A stretch of DNA of 41,173 nucleotides, from the NCBI GenBank assembly GCA_910589265.1, contig CAJUTQ010000097.1, forward strand, positions 1 through 41,173, written 5' to 3'. The first letter of the stretch is position 1. Every line of letters starts with the position of its first letter. The position numbers and the translations under genes are program-made. The notes under the pieces are model-generated. The model was given only the letters and a program-made list of their open reading frames with translations. It was not told the origin of the DNA and searched no databases. This DNA is from an uncultured Lachnospiraceae bacterium (GTDB lineage Bacteria > Bacillota > Clostridia > Lachnospirales > Lachnospiraceae). Positions 16,834-25,815 of this stretch are shown piece after piece.

Positions 16834-16861
16834 GTAAAACGTTGGCTTAAAGGACAGTCTT

Positions 16862-17071
16862 GTGGCAGAAAGAGAGGGTAGTATTGGGGTGAAAAAAATA
16901 GAGTTTGAATGTTCCTTTACAAAACAATTATATTATGAGATTTCAGCAATACAGGACATGAAGTCCATTGATCGTCCCTTTATGACTTTGGAATATACTT
17001 GGGCTGTCTGGCAGAAAGTATATAAAGGGAATTTTGGATGTACCTCTTATCTCCTTCCTTCTCTCCAATAG
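16862..17071 (+). CDS. Hypothetical small protein (69 aa)
   Basis: GTG start seven bases after AAAGGA, itself just downstream of a consensus promoter at 16805-16833. The product has a mixed, globular-looking composition (FECSFTKQLYYEISAIQDMK, then LEYTWAVWQKVYKG) and no signal or membrane segment. A second in-frame GTG at 16889 is also preceded by a purine-rich stretch. I recognise no family. The codon choices look like those of neighbouring genes. It could instead be a leader peptide or remnant, but the promoter and ribosome binding site support translation. Confidence 0.5.
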   Translation: MAEREGSIGVKKIEFECSFTKQLYYEISAIQDMKSIDRPFMTLEYTWAVWQKVYKGNFGCTSYLLPSLQ

Positions 17072-17177
17072 GAAGGATTTATTATGAATTTTTTAAAGGG
17101 AATTTGTGATTTTTTCTTATTTTTTTAAAAGATAAAGAAAAAGAACCAGATTTTGCACAATTTTTTCATTTTAAATC

Positions 17178-17206
17178 TTGTTTTTATAGCAATTTTGCTT
17201 TATAAT
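17178..17206 (+). promoter_or_regulatory. Promoter of pta
   Basis: TTGTTT at 17178-17183, a 17-base spacer and TATAAT at 17201-17206, about 60 bases before the pta ATG. Confidence 0.75.
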
Positions 17207-17266
17207 TTAAATAATCGGCAGATTTGAAATTTACTGCAAAAAAATAAGAAGAAGGAGAGAGATAAG

Positions 17267-18268
17267 ATGTCATTCATTGATGTAATTAAAGGCAGAGCAA
17301 GACAAGATAAGAAAACAATTGTATTGCCAGAGACAAGTGATAAGAGAACCCTCATTGCAGCATCAAAAATATTGGAGGAAGATATTGCCAATATCATCAT
17401 GATAGGAAAAGCGGAAAAAATTATGGATGGTGCCAAATGGCTGGAGCTGGACTTAGCAGGGGTACAAGTTATTGATCCGGATTTTGATCCAAAATTTGAC
17501 GAATATGCCAATTTACTTTTTGAACTTCGCAAAGAAAAAGGAATGACATTGGAAGGCGCCAGGACAGAACTAAAGAACAATTACCTTATGTATGGCGTTA
17601 TGCTTGTAAAATGTTCTGATGCAGATGGAATGGTGGCAGGAGCCTGTCATGCCACAGCAGACGTATTAAGACCTTCCCTGCAAATTTTGAAGACAGCTCC
17701 TGGTGTAGAACTCGTTTCAGGATTTTTTATACTGGACGTGCCAGACTGCGATTTTGGAGAAAAGGGCACCTTTTTATTTGCAGACTGTGGTTTAAATCAG
17801 GATCCAACAGCAGAGGAGATGGCTGCTATTGCAGACAGCAGTGCTAAGAGCTTTAAGAATTTAGTAGGAGCAAAGCCGATTATTGCTATGCTTTCCCACT
17901 CCACTAAGGGAAGCGCTAAGCATCCTTTAGTAGACAAAGTGACAAAGGCAGTGGAAATTGCCCATGCCAAATATCCTGGATTGCTTGTAGATGGAGAACT
18001 CCAGACAGATGCGGCTCTCGTTCCTTCTGTTGCTAAATCAAAAGCTCCAGACAGTGAGGTTGCAGGAAATGCTAATGTACTTGTTTTCCCTAATTTAGAC
18101 TGTGGAAATATTGGATATAAATTAGTACAGCGTCTGGCAAAGGCAGAAGCCTATGGACCAATGCTCCAAGGAATTGCAAGGCCAGTTAATGACTTGAGCA
18201 GGGGATGTTCAGCAGAGGATATTGTAGGCGTTGTAGCCCTCACAGCAGTACAGGCGCAGCTTGTATAA
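17267..18268 (+). CDS. pta: Phosphate acetyltransferase
   Basis: 333 aa, full length for the short Pta type. It interconverts acetyl-CoA and acetyl phosphate in acetate and energy metabolism. Family blocks are KTIVLPETSDKRTL, DADGMVAGACHATADVLRP, FADCGLNQDPTAEEMAAIA, IAMLSHSTKGSA, GELQTDAALVP and NVLVFPNLDCGNIGYKLVQR. It has its own promoter. In many Clostridia ackA (acetate kinase) follows pta, but here the next gene is DUF177 with a separate promoter. Confidence 0.96.
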   Translation: MSFIDVIKGRARQDKKTIVLPETSDKRTLIAASKILEEDIANIIMIGKAEKIMDGAKWLELDLAGVQVIDPDFDPKFDEYANLLFELRKEKGMTLEGARTELKNNYLMYGVMLVKCSDADGMVAGACHATADVLRPSLQILKTAPGVELVSGFFILDVPDCDFGEKGTFLFADCGLNQDPTAEEMAAIADSSAKSFKNLVGAKPIIAMLSHSTKGSAKHPLVDKVTKAVEIAHAKYPGLLVDGELQTDAALVPSVAKSKAPDSEVAGNANVLVFPNLDCGNIGYKLVQRLAKAEAYGPMLQGIARPVNDLSRGCSAEDIVGVVALTAVQAQLV

Positions 18269-18275
18269 AAATAAG

Positions 18276-18304
18276 TTGACAAAAAACAGGCTTCTTTGTA
18301 TAAT
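18276..18304 (+). promoter_or_regulatory. Promoter of the DUF177-rpmF genes
   Basis: Full-consensus TTGACA at 18276-18281, a 17-base spacer and TATAAT at 18299-18304. It begins eight bases after the pta stop, so it drives the ribosomal/lipid block independently of pta. Confidence 0.9.
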
Positions 18305-18330
18305 ACCTTTTGTATGAATAGGAGTCTGCC

Positions 18331-18846
18331 ATGATTATCAATTTGAAGGATATACAAATAATAGAGGGTAAGATTGTCAAACAATGCATTCCTCTGGAAA
18401 TGGATGGATTTCATTGCAGGCTAGGCGCCTTTCCAGTTTTAAGAAAAAGGAATATAAATTTTACCTTTACCAATATTTCTATGAATAAAATTTTGGCAGA
18501 GGCAGACTGGAAAATGACCCTGGGTATTCCTTGTGATCGTTGTCTTACAAGAGTTGAGAAGGATTTTTCCTTTCACACAATGAGAAAGTGGGATTTTATA
18601 AATAATAAGGAAGAGGAAGAAAGCTTATTAGAAGCAGACTATTTGGATGGACATTTTTTGGATACAGAGAAATTTGTCTATCATGAATTATTATGTAACT
18701 GGCCTATGAAAGTTTTATGCAGAGAAGACTGCAAAGGAATCTGCAAAAAATGTGGAATGGACTGGAACAAGAATTCCTGTCAATGTGAACAAGAGGAGCT
18801 AGATCCTAGGATGAGTGTCATAAAATCGCTTTTTAAGCAATGCTAG
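18331..18846 (+). CDS. DUF177 (YceD) family protein
   Basis: 171 aa. DUF177 proteins sit before rpmF in most bacteria and are linked to 23S rRNA or large-subunit accumulation. The typical Cys motif pairs are visible: PCDRCL in the middle and LCREDCKGICKKCGMDWN plus CQCEQEELDPR near the C-terminus, a likely zinc site. ATG follows AATAGGAG. rpmF starts 14 bases after the stop. Its own promoter lies just upstream. Confidence 0.92.
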   Translation: MIINLKDIQIIEGKIVKQCIPLEMDGFHCRLGAFPVLRKRNINFTFTNISMNKILAEADWKMTLGIPCDRCLTRVEKDFSFHTMRKWDFINNKEEEESLLEADYLDGHFLDTEKFVYHELLCNWPMKVLCREDCKGICKKCGMDWNKNSCQCEQEELDPRMSVIKSLFKQC

Positions 18847-18860
18847 AGGAGGTGTAATGA

Positions 18861-19043
18861 ATGTCTATATGCCCTAAAAATAAATCTTCCAAAGGAAGAA
18901 GAGACAGGAGAAGAGCAAATTGGAAAATGAGTGTTCCTAATTTAATAAAATGTAGTAAATGTGGAGCGCTTTCTATGTCCCACAGAGTATGTAAGGCTTG
19001 TGGCTCTTATAATAAGAAAGAAATTATTCCTGTAGATAAGTAA
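18861..19043 (+). CDS. rpmF: Ribosomal protein bL32
   Basis: 60 aa, normal bL32 length. It has the basic N-terminal tail (CPKNKSSKGRRDRRRANWK) and a C4 zinc ribbon: CSKCG, then CKACG. Keeping all four Cys marks the zinc-dependent form. The ATG follows AGGAGGTG. A terminator-like hairpin lies between it and plsX. Confidence 0.97.
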   Translation: MSICPKNKSSKGRRDRRRANWKMSVPNLIKCSKCGALSMSHRVCKACGSYNKKEIIPVDK

Positions 19044-19050
19044 TTATGAA

Positions 19051-19101
19051 AAGAGGCTGTTGTATTCGCTGAAAATTAGCTGAGCAATAGCTTCTTTTTT
19101 T
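19051..19101 (+). terminator. Terminator after rpmF
   Basis: AAGAGGCTGTTG pairs with CAATAGCTTCTT (two G-U pairs) over a loop of about 22 bases, followed by a T-run. plsX would then need its own promoter; TTTACA and TAGAAT about 18 bases apart occur just downstream (about 19116-19145), but this is weaker evidence. Confidence 0.65.
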
Positions 19102-19182
19102 CTTGCTTTTTCATTTACAGTCTTGTATAGTATGTAATAGAATAGAGTGGAAAGAGTAGAATGGAGGGAGGTTGTAAGGGAA

Positions 19183-20175
19183 ATGATAAATGTAGCTGTA
19201 GATGCCATGGGTGGGGATAATGCTCCTACAGAATTAGTAAAAGGCGCTGCAGAAGCTGTTGAGATGAGAAACGATTTGAAAGTTTTCCTCGTTGGAAGGG
19301 AAGAAGTGATAAAGAAAGAATTGACCTCTTATACGTATCCAACAAAGCAGATAGAAATAGTAGATGCGAAAGAGATTATTGAGACAGCAGAGCCTCCTGT
19401 TATGGCTATTCGGAAAAAGAAGAATTCTTCTATGGTAGAAGGTTTGCATTTAGTAAAAAAAGGCATATGTGATGCTTTTGTATCCGCAGGCAGTTCTGGA
19501 GCAATTCTTGTGGGAGGTCAGGTCATTGTAGGCAGATTAAAAGGAGTGGAGAGGGCGCCTTTAGCTCCCTTGATCCCTACCAATAAGGGAGTCTCTCTTT
19601 TAATTGATTGTGGAGCTAATGTAGATGCCAGGGCGCCACATTTAGTACAGTTTGCAAAAATTGGTTCTATTTATATGGAAGAGGTTGTAGGAAAGAAAAA
19701 CCCTACGGTTGCCATTGTGAACATTGGAGCTGAGGAAGACAAAGGAAATCTCTTAGTAAAAGAAGCATATCCCTTACTAAAAAATTGTGAGGATATTCAT
19801 TTTATAGGAAATATAGAAGCTAGGGAGATCCCAAAGGGAATGGCGGACATTATTGTTTGTGAGGCATTTGTTGGAAATGTTATACTGAAATTATATGAAG
19901 GATTAGGAGATACACTAATACAAAAAATAAAAACAGGAATGATGAGTACATTTCGGAGTAAATTGGGCGCATTGTTGGCAAAGCCTGCTTTGAAGGAGAC
20001 ATTAAAGGATTTTGATGTAACAAAATATGGAGGGGCTCCCTTACTAGGTCTCAATGGTCTCGTTGTAAAGACCCATGGCAATTCCAAAGCAGTGGAAGTG
20101 AAAAACGCAATAATCCAATGTGTTTCATTTAAAGAGCAGAAGATGAATGAGAAAATTAAAGAAAAAATATGCTAA
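19183..20175 (+). CDS. plsX: Phosphate acyltransferase PlsX
   Basis: 330 aa. It makes acyl-phosphate from acyl-ACP, the first step of phospholipid synthesis with PlsY. The start MINVAVDAMGGDNAP is diagnostic; SAGSSGAILVGG, LIDCGANVDARAPHLVQFA and CEAFVGNVILKLYEGLG are further family blocks. ATG 19183 follows GGAGG by about 11 bases. An in-frame GTG at 19147 would add 12 atypical residues. acpP, which carries its substrate, follows directly. Confidence 0.96.
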   Translation: MINVAVDAMGGDNAPTELVKGAAEAVEMRNDLKVFLVGREEVIKKELTSYTYPTKQIEIVDAKEIIETAEPPVMAIRKKKNSSMVEGLHLVKKGICDAFVSAGSSGAILVGGQVIVGRLKGVERAPLAPLIPTNKGVSLLIDCGANVDARAPHLVQFAKIGSIYMEEVVGKKNPTVAIVNIGAEEDKGNLLVKEAYPLLKNCEDIHFIGNIEAREIPKGMADIIVCEAFVGNVILKLYEGLGDTLIQKIKTGMMSTFRSKLGALLAKPALKETLKDFDVTKYGGAPLLGLNGLVVKTHGNSKAVEVKNAIIQCVSFKEQKMNEKIKEKIC

Positions 20176-20193
20176 TATGGAAGGATGAAAAAC

Positions 20194-20427
20194 ATGGAAT
20201 TTGAAAAACTGAAAAAAATTATTGCAGAGGTTCTCAATGTTGAGGAAGAAGAGATGACCTTAGACAGCACATTTGTAGACGATTTAGGGGCAGATTCTTT
20301 GGATATTTTTCAGATTATTATGGGGATTGAGGAAGAGTTTGACATAGAAATTGCTCCAGAGGAAGCAGAGAGCATTGTAACGATTGGGGATGCTGTGGAA
20401 AGGGTAAAACAGGCGGTAAATGAATGA
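20194..20427 (+). CDS. acpP: Acyl carrier protein
   Basis: 77 aa acidic helical protein. The phosphopantetheine Ser lies in DLGADSLDI. Two ATGs are available: 20185 abuts the GGAAGG site, while 20194 has a 9-base gap and gives the usual length, so 20194 is chosen. It sits between plsX and rnc as in many bacteria. Confidence 0.95.
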   Translation: MEFEKLKKIIAEVLNVEEEEMTLDSTFVDDLGADSLDIFQIIMGIEEEFDIEIAPEEAESIVTIGDAVERVKQAVNE

Positions 20428-20472
20428 AGAAATGGTAAGGACAAAGAGCTTAAAAAGTTAAGATGAGTATAA

Positions 20473-20503
20473 GAAAAGCCCTTTTACATAAAGAGGGCTT
20501 TTC
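20473..20503 (+). terminator. Hairpin after acpP
   Basis: Perfect 10-bp repeat GAAAAGCCCT / AGGGCTTTTC with an 11-base loop; the T-run is inside the stem end. It may only attenuate, since rnc starts 28 bases later with no clear promoter. Confidence 0.7.
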
Positions 20504-20531
20504 CCATTATAAAAAATAGAATGGAGAATAT

Positions 20532-21230
20532 ATGAAGAATAAACATGAATTGTTCAGATTAGAAGAAGCGATGGGTTATCATTTTCGAGAACAAAAATTA
20601 TTAAAAAGAGCTTTGACCCATAGCTCTTACGCAAATGAACTTCGATTAAACAAATTGGAAGATTATGAACGGCTGGAGTTTTTGGGAGACGCCGTTTTAG
20701 AACTTTCTGTGAGCGAATTTTTATTTGAAAATAATGACCAAATGGAAGAGGGGAAGATGACAAAGCTAAGAGCCAGCCTTGTCTGTGAACCAGCCTTAGC
20801 TATGAATGCAAAAAAGATAGATTTGTCTCAATATATTTTTTTAGGCAAGGGAGAGGAACTTACAGGAGGAAGGGAAAGGGATTCCATTGTATCGGATGTA
20901 TTTGAGGCTGTCATTGGAGCTATTTATCTGGATGGTGGGTTTGCTAATGCAAAAGAGTTTGTAAAAAAATTTGTGTTGGATGATATGGAGCAGAAAAGAC
21001 TCTTTTTTGATAGCAAGACTATCCTGCAAGAAAGGGTGCAGACAGAAGGGAAAAAAGCCACATATGAATTGCTGGCAGAGCTTGGGCCAGATCATAATAA
21101 GGAATATGTGTCTGCGGCAATGATCGATGGAATTAAATATGGAGAGGGAAGGGGAAAAACAAAGAAGGGGGCCGAGCAGCAGGCAGCTTTTGAGTCCTTG
21201 CTGAAATTAGACAAAGAAGAAAAACAATAG
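20532..21230 (+). CDS. rnc: Ribonuclease III
   Basis: 232 aa double-strand RNase for rRNA and mRNA processing. Catalytic domain signature ERLEFLGDAVLEL and the second acidic cluster SDVFEAVIGAIYLDGG are present. The C-terminal dsRNA-binding domain starts near residue 160 (LQERVQTEGKKATYELL) and ends GKTKKGAEQQAAFESLL. ATG follows ATGGAG. It is part of the conserved acpP-rnc-smc-ftsY order. Confidence 0.97.
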   Translation: MKNKHELFRLEEAMGYHFREQKLLKRALTHSSYANELRLNKLEDYERLEFLGDAVLELSVSEFLFENNDQMEEGKMTKLRASLVCEPALAMNAKKIDLSQYIFLGKGEELTGGRERDSIVSDVFEAVIGAIYLDGGFANAKEFVKKFVLDDMEQKRLFFDSKTILQERVQTEGKKATYELLAELGPDHNKEYVSAAMIDGIKYGEGRGKTKKGAEQQAAFESLLKLDKEEKQ

Positions 21231-21261
21231 ATATAGAAAGATTTTGAAATGGAGGATTAGG

Positions 21262-24200
21262 TTGTACTTAAAAAATATTGAAGTCCAGGGATTCAAATCC
21301 TTTGCCAATAAAATTGTTTTCCAGTTTCACAATGGAATAACAGGCATAGTGGGGCCAAATGGAAGCGGAAAAAGCAATGTGGGAGATGCCGTACGCTGGG
21401 TGTTAGGGGAACAAAGTGCAAAACAGCTAAGAGGAGCCAGTATGCAGGACGTAATTTTTCAAGGAACACAAAATAGAAAGCCTCTCAGTTACGCCTATGT
21501 TGCCATAACCTTGGATAATGAGGATCATAAGCTGGGAATTGCTTATGACGAAGTGACGGTAGCAAGAAAGGTATATCGTTCTGGAGAAAGTGAATATTTA
21601 ATTAATGGAACTACATGCCGTCTTAAGGATGTTATGGAATTGTTTTATGATACAGGAATTGGAAAAGAAGGATATTCTATTATTGGACAAGGTCAGATTG
21701 ATAAAATTTTAAGCGGCAGACCAGAGGAGAGAAGGGAATTATTTGATGAAGCAGCAGGCATTGTAAAGTTCAAGAGAAGAAAAGTTACAGCCCAAAAAAA
21801 GCTGGAATCAGAGAAGGAAAATTTAGTCCGGGTCAACGATATATTAAGAGAGTTAGAAAAGCAGATAGCCCCTCTCTCTAGGCAGTCAGAAGCTGCTAAA
21901 GAATATTTAAAGAGGAAGGAAGAATTAAAAGAGCTAGACGTAAATATGTTCTTGCTGGAAGAGGAAGATATTGCAAAGGAGTTAAAGGGAATACAGGAAA
22001 AATATGGAATAACTTCCTATGATTTAGGGGAGACATTAAAAACGTATGAGTGGATCAAGGAAGAGTTTGAAAAAAGCCAGAAGGAAATGGAAAGACTGGA
22101 AAGAGAATTGGAGGTTAGACGACAGGAGCTTTCCAACGCAAGTGTGAGAAAAGAAAAATTAGAGGGAGAAATCAATGTTTTAAAAGAGCAGTTTCATGGA
22201 GCAGAGGAGAGAAAAGGGCAATTAAAAGATAGAATTCAGTCTTTAAAAGAGGAATTGTCGGAATATGCTAAGGAAAGGGAAAAGCAAAGAGAGGAAAGGA
22301 ATGACTCAGAGGAAAAGCTAGGGCAGATTATAAGGGAGGGAGAGGAAGCAAAGAGAGATTTGCAGGTACTCCAACAAAAAATACATACTTTTAACAATAA
22401 AATTGAGTATGGAAAAAGTGAAATTATAGAGACATTAAACGAAAGAGCTTCCATTAAAACAAAAATTAGTCGGTATGATACAATGCTGGAACAAATCTCT
22501 ATAAGGAAGGCAGAGTTAAATTCCCGATTGTTGAAGGCAAAAACCGAGGAGACAAAGCAGGAAGAAGAACTCATTGAGTTAAACAAAAGTCTAGAAGAGA
22601 CGAAGGAAGGAATTCAAGAGACAAAAAGAAGAATTGTTCTGGCAGAGGCAGAGGCAAGAGAAAAGGAACAAAACCTGGAAAAAAAAGATAAGACATTTAC
22701 AGATATGCAGCTTGCTTACCATCAGCAAAAATCCAAACTAGATTCCATGAAAAATATGGCAGAACGCTATGATGGATATGGAAACAGCATTAAGAAGGTG
22801 ATGGAAATGAGGGAGACATATCCAGGACTCATTGGCGTTGTGGCAGACATTATGAAAGTAGAAAAGAAATATGAGACAGCAATTGAAACTGCCCTTGGAG
22901 GGAATATACAAAATATTGTAACAGAGGACGAGGAAACGGCAAAAAAGGCCATTGAACAATTAAAAAAGAACAAATGGGGAAGAGCTACATTTCTGCCATT
23001 GAAAAGTGTAAAAGCAAGAAGCCCTTATCAGAAGGAAAAGGTGTTAAAGGAAGAGGGAGTCATTGGAACAGCAGATACACTAGTAGAGGCTAAGGAAAAG
23101 TATCAATCTTTATTAGGCTATTTGTTGGGAGCCTGTATTGTCGTAAAACATATTGATCATGGAATTGCTTTATCAAAAAAATATGGATATTCCTTACGTA
23201 TTGTTACATTAGAGGGAGAAAATTTTATTCCTGGGGGAGCTATTTCGGGTGGCGCTTTTAAAAATGCCAGTAATCTCCTTGGAAGGAAAAGGGAAATAGA
23301 AGAGACAAAAAAAAGAGTAAAGGAAATGTTTCTTTCCATGGACAAGCTCCTTCTTGAAATGAAGAAGGATAAGGAAGAACGGGAGAAAATATTAGGAGAA
23401 TTAGAGGAGAAAAAGAAGGAGCTCCAAGAACAATATCTCCTCCATAATACAGCTTTTCATAATGTAACAAAGACAAATGAGAAGTTAAAGGAAGCAAAAG
23501 AAGCATTTCAAGAGCTTCAAAAGGAAAAGGAAGAGTTAAAAAGACAGGGGGAGGAGATCGAAGAAAATAAAACAGAAATGAAGGAGGAGCTGAGGCAGTC
23601 AGAAGAACAAGAGCAAAAAATGGAAAGTCAGGTACAAGAATGGGATACGCAGATGGAAGACTGGAAAGGAAAAGAGGAAAAAAAGAGGGAACAGGTTTCC
23701 TCTTTGGAAATTGAAATAGCTGCCTTAAGACAGAAAAGAGAGTTTCAAAAACAAAATGAAGACAGGGTAGAACATGGACGAAAAAAGTTGGAAAAGGAAG
23801 AAAGAGAGCTGATACAAAGTATAGAAAATCTTTCTATGGAACAAAGTAAGAGAACAAAGAAAATACTAGAGATGGAAGAGGAGGTAGAGAAGACTGCTCT
23901 TTTTTGCAGTGAAGGGGAAGGAGAGCTAAAGGGGAAAATACAGGGAAGAGAAGAATGTCAAATAAAACAAAAAGAGTTTTTTCAACAAAGAGAGGAGCTT
24001 GCAGATAGAAAAGCTTCCTTAGAGAAAGAAGCCTTTCGTTTAAACAGCCAGAGGGAGAGACTGGAGGAGACAAGTGAAAATAATAGAAATTATATGTGGG
24101 AGGAGTATGAAATCACTTTCCATAAGGCGGTAGAAATGGGAAAGAAAGAGTTAACAGATCTGTCCCAAATAAAAAAAGAAATTCTTACTGTGAAAGAGGC

Positions 24201-24822
24201 CATTAAAAAGCTGGGAGATGTGAATGTCAATGCCATTGAGGACTATAAAGACCTTTTGGAACGCTATGAGTTTTTAAAAGGACAGAGGGATGACTTAGTG
24301 GCAGCAGAGGAAGCTTTACGGAACATTATTGATGAGCTGGATAAGGAAATGAGACTTCAGTTTCAAGAGAAATTTAAGGAGATCCAATGGGAGTTTGACC
24401 AAGTCTTTAAAGAGCTCTTTGGAGGTGGAAAAGGAACGTTAGAGTTGATGGAGGAGGAAGATATATTAGAGGCGGGAATACGGATTACTGCCCAGCCTCC
24501 AGGCAAAAAGCTGCAAAATATGATGCAGCTTTCAGGAGGAGAAAAAGCATTGGCAGCTATTGCCCTCCTTTTTGCCATTCAAAATTTAAAACCCTCTCCT
24601 TTTTGCCTTCTGGACGAAATTGAGGCTGCACTGGATGAGAGTAATGTGGGTAGGTTCGCCAAGTATCTACATAAGCTTACAACACATACCCAATTTATTG
24701 TCATTACTCATAGAAGGGGAACAATGGAAAAGGCAGATCGACTTTATGGAATTACTATGCAGGAAAAGGGAGTATCCACCCTTGTATCTGTAGATTTTAT
24801 TGATAAAGAATTAGAAAATTAA
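21262..24822 (+). CDS. smc: Chromosome condensation/segregation ATPase SMC
   Basis: 1186 aa, normal for bacterial SMC. Walker A GPNGSGKSN is at the N-terminus, a long coiled coil covers about 170-500, the hinge about 510-670 (GLIGVVADIMKVEKKYETAI; GGAISGG), a second coiled coil about 680-1010, then the signature LSGGEKALAAIALLFAI and Walker B FCLLDEIEAALDE. The likely start is a TTG at 21262, six bases after GGAGG, giving the standard YLKNIEVQGFKSFANK beginning. An in-frame TTG at 21244 lacks a proper site. It works with ScpA/ScpB, not present here. Confidence 0.96.
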   Translation: MYLKNIEVQGFKSFANKIVFQFHNGITGIVGPNGSGKSNVGDAVRWVLGEQSAKQLRGASMQDVIFQGTQNRKPLSYAYVAITLDNEDHKLGIAYDEVTVARKVYRSGESEYLINGTTCRLKDVMELFYDTGIGKEGYSIIGQGQIDKILSGRPEERRELFDEAAGIVKFKRRKVTAQKKLESEKENLVRVNDILRELEKQIAPLSRQSEAAKEYLKRKEELKELDVNMFLLEEEDIAKELKGIQEKYGITSYDLGETLKTYEWIKEEFEKSQKEMERLERELEVRRQELSNASVRKEKLEGEINVLKEQFHGAEERKGQLKDRIQSLKEELSEYAKEREKQREERNDSEEKLGQIIREGEEAKRDLQVLQQKIHTFNNKIEYGKSEIIETLNERASIKTKISRYDTMLEQISIRKAELNSRLLKAKTEETKQEEELIELNKSLEETKEGIQETKRRIVLAEAEAREKEQNLEKKDKTFTDMQLAYHQQKSKLDSMKNMAERYDGYGNSIKKVMEMRETYPGLIGVVADIMKVEKKYETAIETALGGNIQNIVTEDEETAKKAIEQLKKNKWGRATFLPLKSVKARSPYQKEKVLKEEGVIGTADTLVEAKEKYQSLLGYLLGACIVVKHIDHGIALSKKYGYSLRIVTLEGENFIPGGAISGGAFKNASNLLGRKREIEETKKRVKEMFLSMDKLLLEMKKDKEEREKILGELEEKKKELQEQYLLHNTAFHNVTKTNEKLKEAKEAFQELQKEKEELKRQGEEIEENKTEMKEELRQSEEQEQKMESQVQEWDTQMEDWKGKEEKKREQVSSLEIEIAALRQKREFQKQNEDRVEHGRKKLEKEERELIQSIENLSMEQSKRTKKILEMEEEVEKTALFCSEGEGELKGKIQGREECQIKQKEFFQQREELADRKASLEKEAFRLNSQRERLEETSENNRNYMWEEYEITFHKAVEMGKKELTDLSQIKKEILTVKEAIKKLGDVNVNAIEDYKDLLERYEFLKGQRDDLVAAEEALRNIIDELDKEMRLQFQEKFKEIQWEFDQVFKELFGGGKGTLELMEEEDILEAGIRITAQPPGKKLQNMMQLSGGEKALAAIALLFAIQNLKPSPFCLLDEIEAALDESNVGRFAKYLHKLTTHTQFIVITHRRGTMEKADRLYGITMQEKGVSTLVSVDFIDKELEN

Positions 24823-24843
24823 AGAGGGAAAGGAGATAGGGGA

Positions 24844-25779
24844 ATGGGTGAAGAAAAAAAAGGATTTTTTAGCAAGCTGGTAGCAGGATTATCCAAAACA
24901 AGAAATCATATATTGGAAGGCATAGATTCCATATTCCATGGATTTTCCAATATTGACAGTGATTTTTATGAGGAAATTGAAGAGATATTAATTATGGGAG
25001 ATCTGGGAATGAATACAACCATGGCTATTGTGGAGAGGCTCAAGGAGCAGGTAAAGGAAAAGCATATTAAGGAACCTCTCCAGTGCAAGGAACTTCTCAT
25101 TGAGAGTATCAAAGAACAGATGAGCATAGAGGAAGACGCTTATGAATTTGAAAACAGACAGTCCGTTGTATTAGTCATTGGAGTGAATGGAGTAGGGAAA
25201 ACAACCTCTGTTGGGAAACTGGCTGGCAAGTTAAAGGAAGAAGGAAAAAGGGTCATGGTGGCGGCGGCTGATACTTTTCGAGCGGCAGCCTTAGAGCAGC
25301 TTTCAGAGTGGGCAAACAGGGCAGAGGTTGAAATTATCCGGGGAACCGAAGGCTCTGATCCGGCAGCTGTCGTCTATGACGCAGTCAATGCTGCAAAAGC
25401 AAGAAAGGCAGATGTGCTTTTGTGTGATACAGCTGGAAGACTCCATAATAAGAAAAATTTAATGGAAGAGCTTAAGAAAATCAATAGAATTATTGATAAA
25501 GAATTTCCAGATGCTTACAGGGAAAACTTAGTTGTTGTAGATGGTACAACAGGACAAAATGCATTGCGTCAGGCAAAGGAGTTTCAGGAAGCTGTTCAAG
25601 TGACAGGTATTATATTGACTAAATTAGACGGGACAGCAAAGGGAGGTATAGCGGTGGCTATCCAATCGGAGCTTGGAATTCCAGTGAAATATATTGGAGT
25701 GGGAGAAAGTATGGATGATTTACAGAAATTTAATGCAGAGGAATTTGTCAATGCATTATTTCTTGCCCCATTAGAATAA
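24844..25779 (+). CDS. ftsY: Signal recognition particle receptor FtsY
   Basis: 311 aa GTPase that docks SRP-ribosome complexes at the membrane. N domain at 1 to about 105, then G domain: G1 GVNGVGKTTSVGKLAG, AAADTFRAAALEQL, DTAGRLHNKKNLMEEL, TKLDGTAKGG and GVGESMDDLQKF. It lacks the long acidic A domain of E. coli FtsY, as is usual in Firmicutes. ATG follows AAAGGAG. The ffh-ylxM genes that often follow are absent; a threonine dehydratase follows. Confidence 0.97.
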   Translation: MGEEKKGFFSKLVAGLSKTRNHILEGIDSIFHGFSNIDSDFYEEIEEILIMGDLGMNTTMAIVERLKEQVKEKHIKEPLQCKELLIESIKEQMSIEEDAYEFENRQSVVLVIGVNGVGKTTSVGKLAGKLKEEGKRVMVAAADTFRAAALEQLSEWANRAEVEIIRGTEGSDPAAVVYDAVNAAKARKADVLLCDTAGRLHNKKNLMEELKKINRIIDKEFPDAYRENLVVVDGTTGQNALRQAKEFQEAVQVTGIILTKLDGTAKGGIAVAIQSELGIPVKYIGVGESMDDLQKFNAEEFVNALFLAPLE

Positions 25780-25815
25780 GAAACAAGCATGGCTAGAATA
25801 GGAGGAGAAAAGTTT

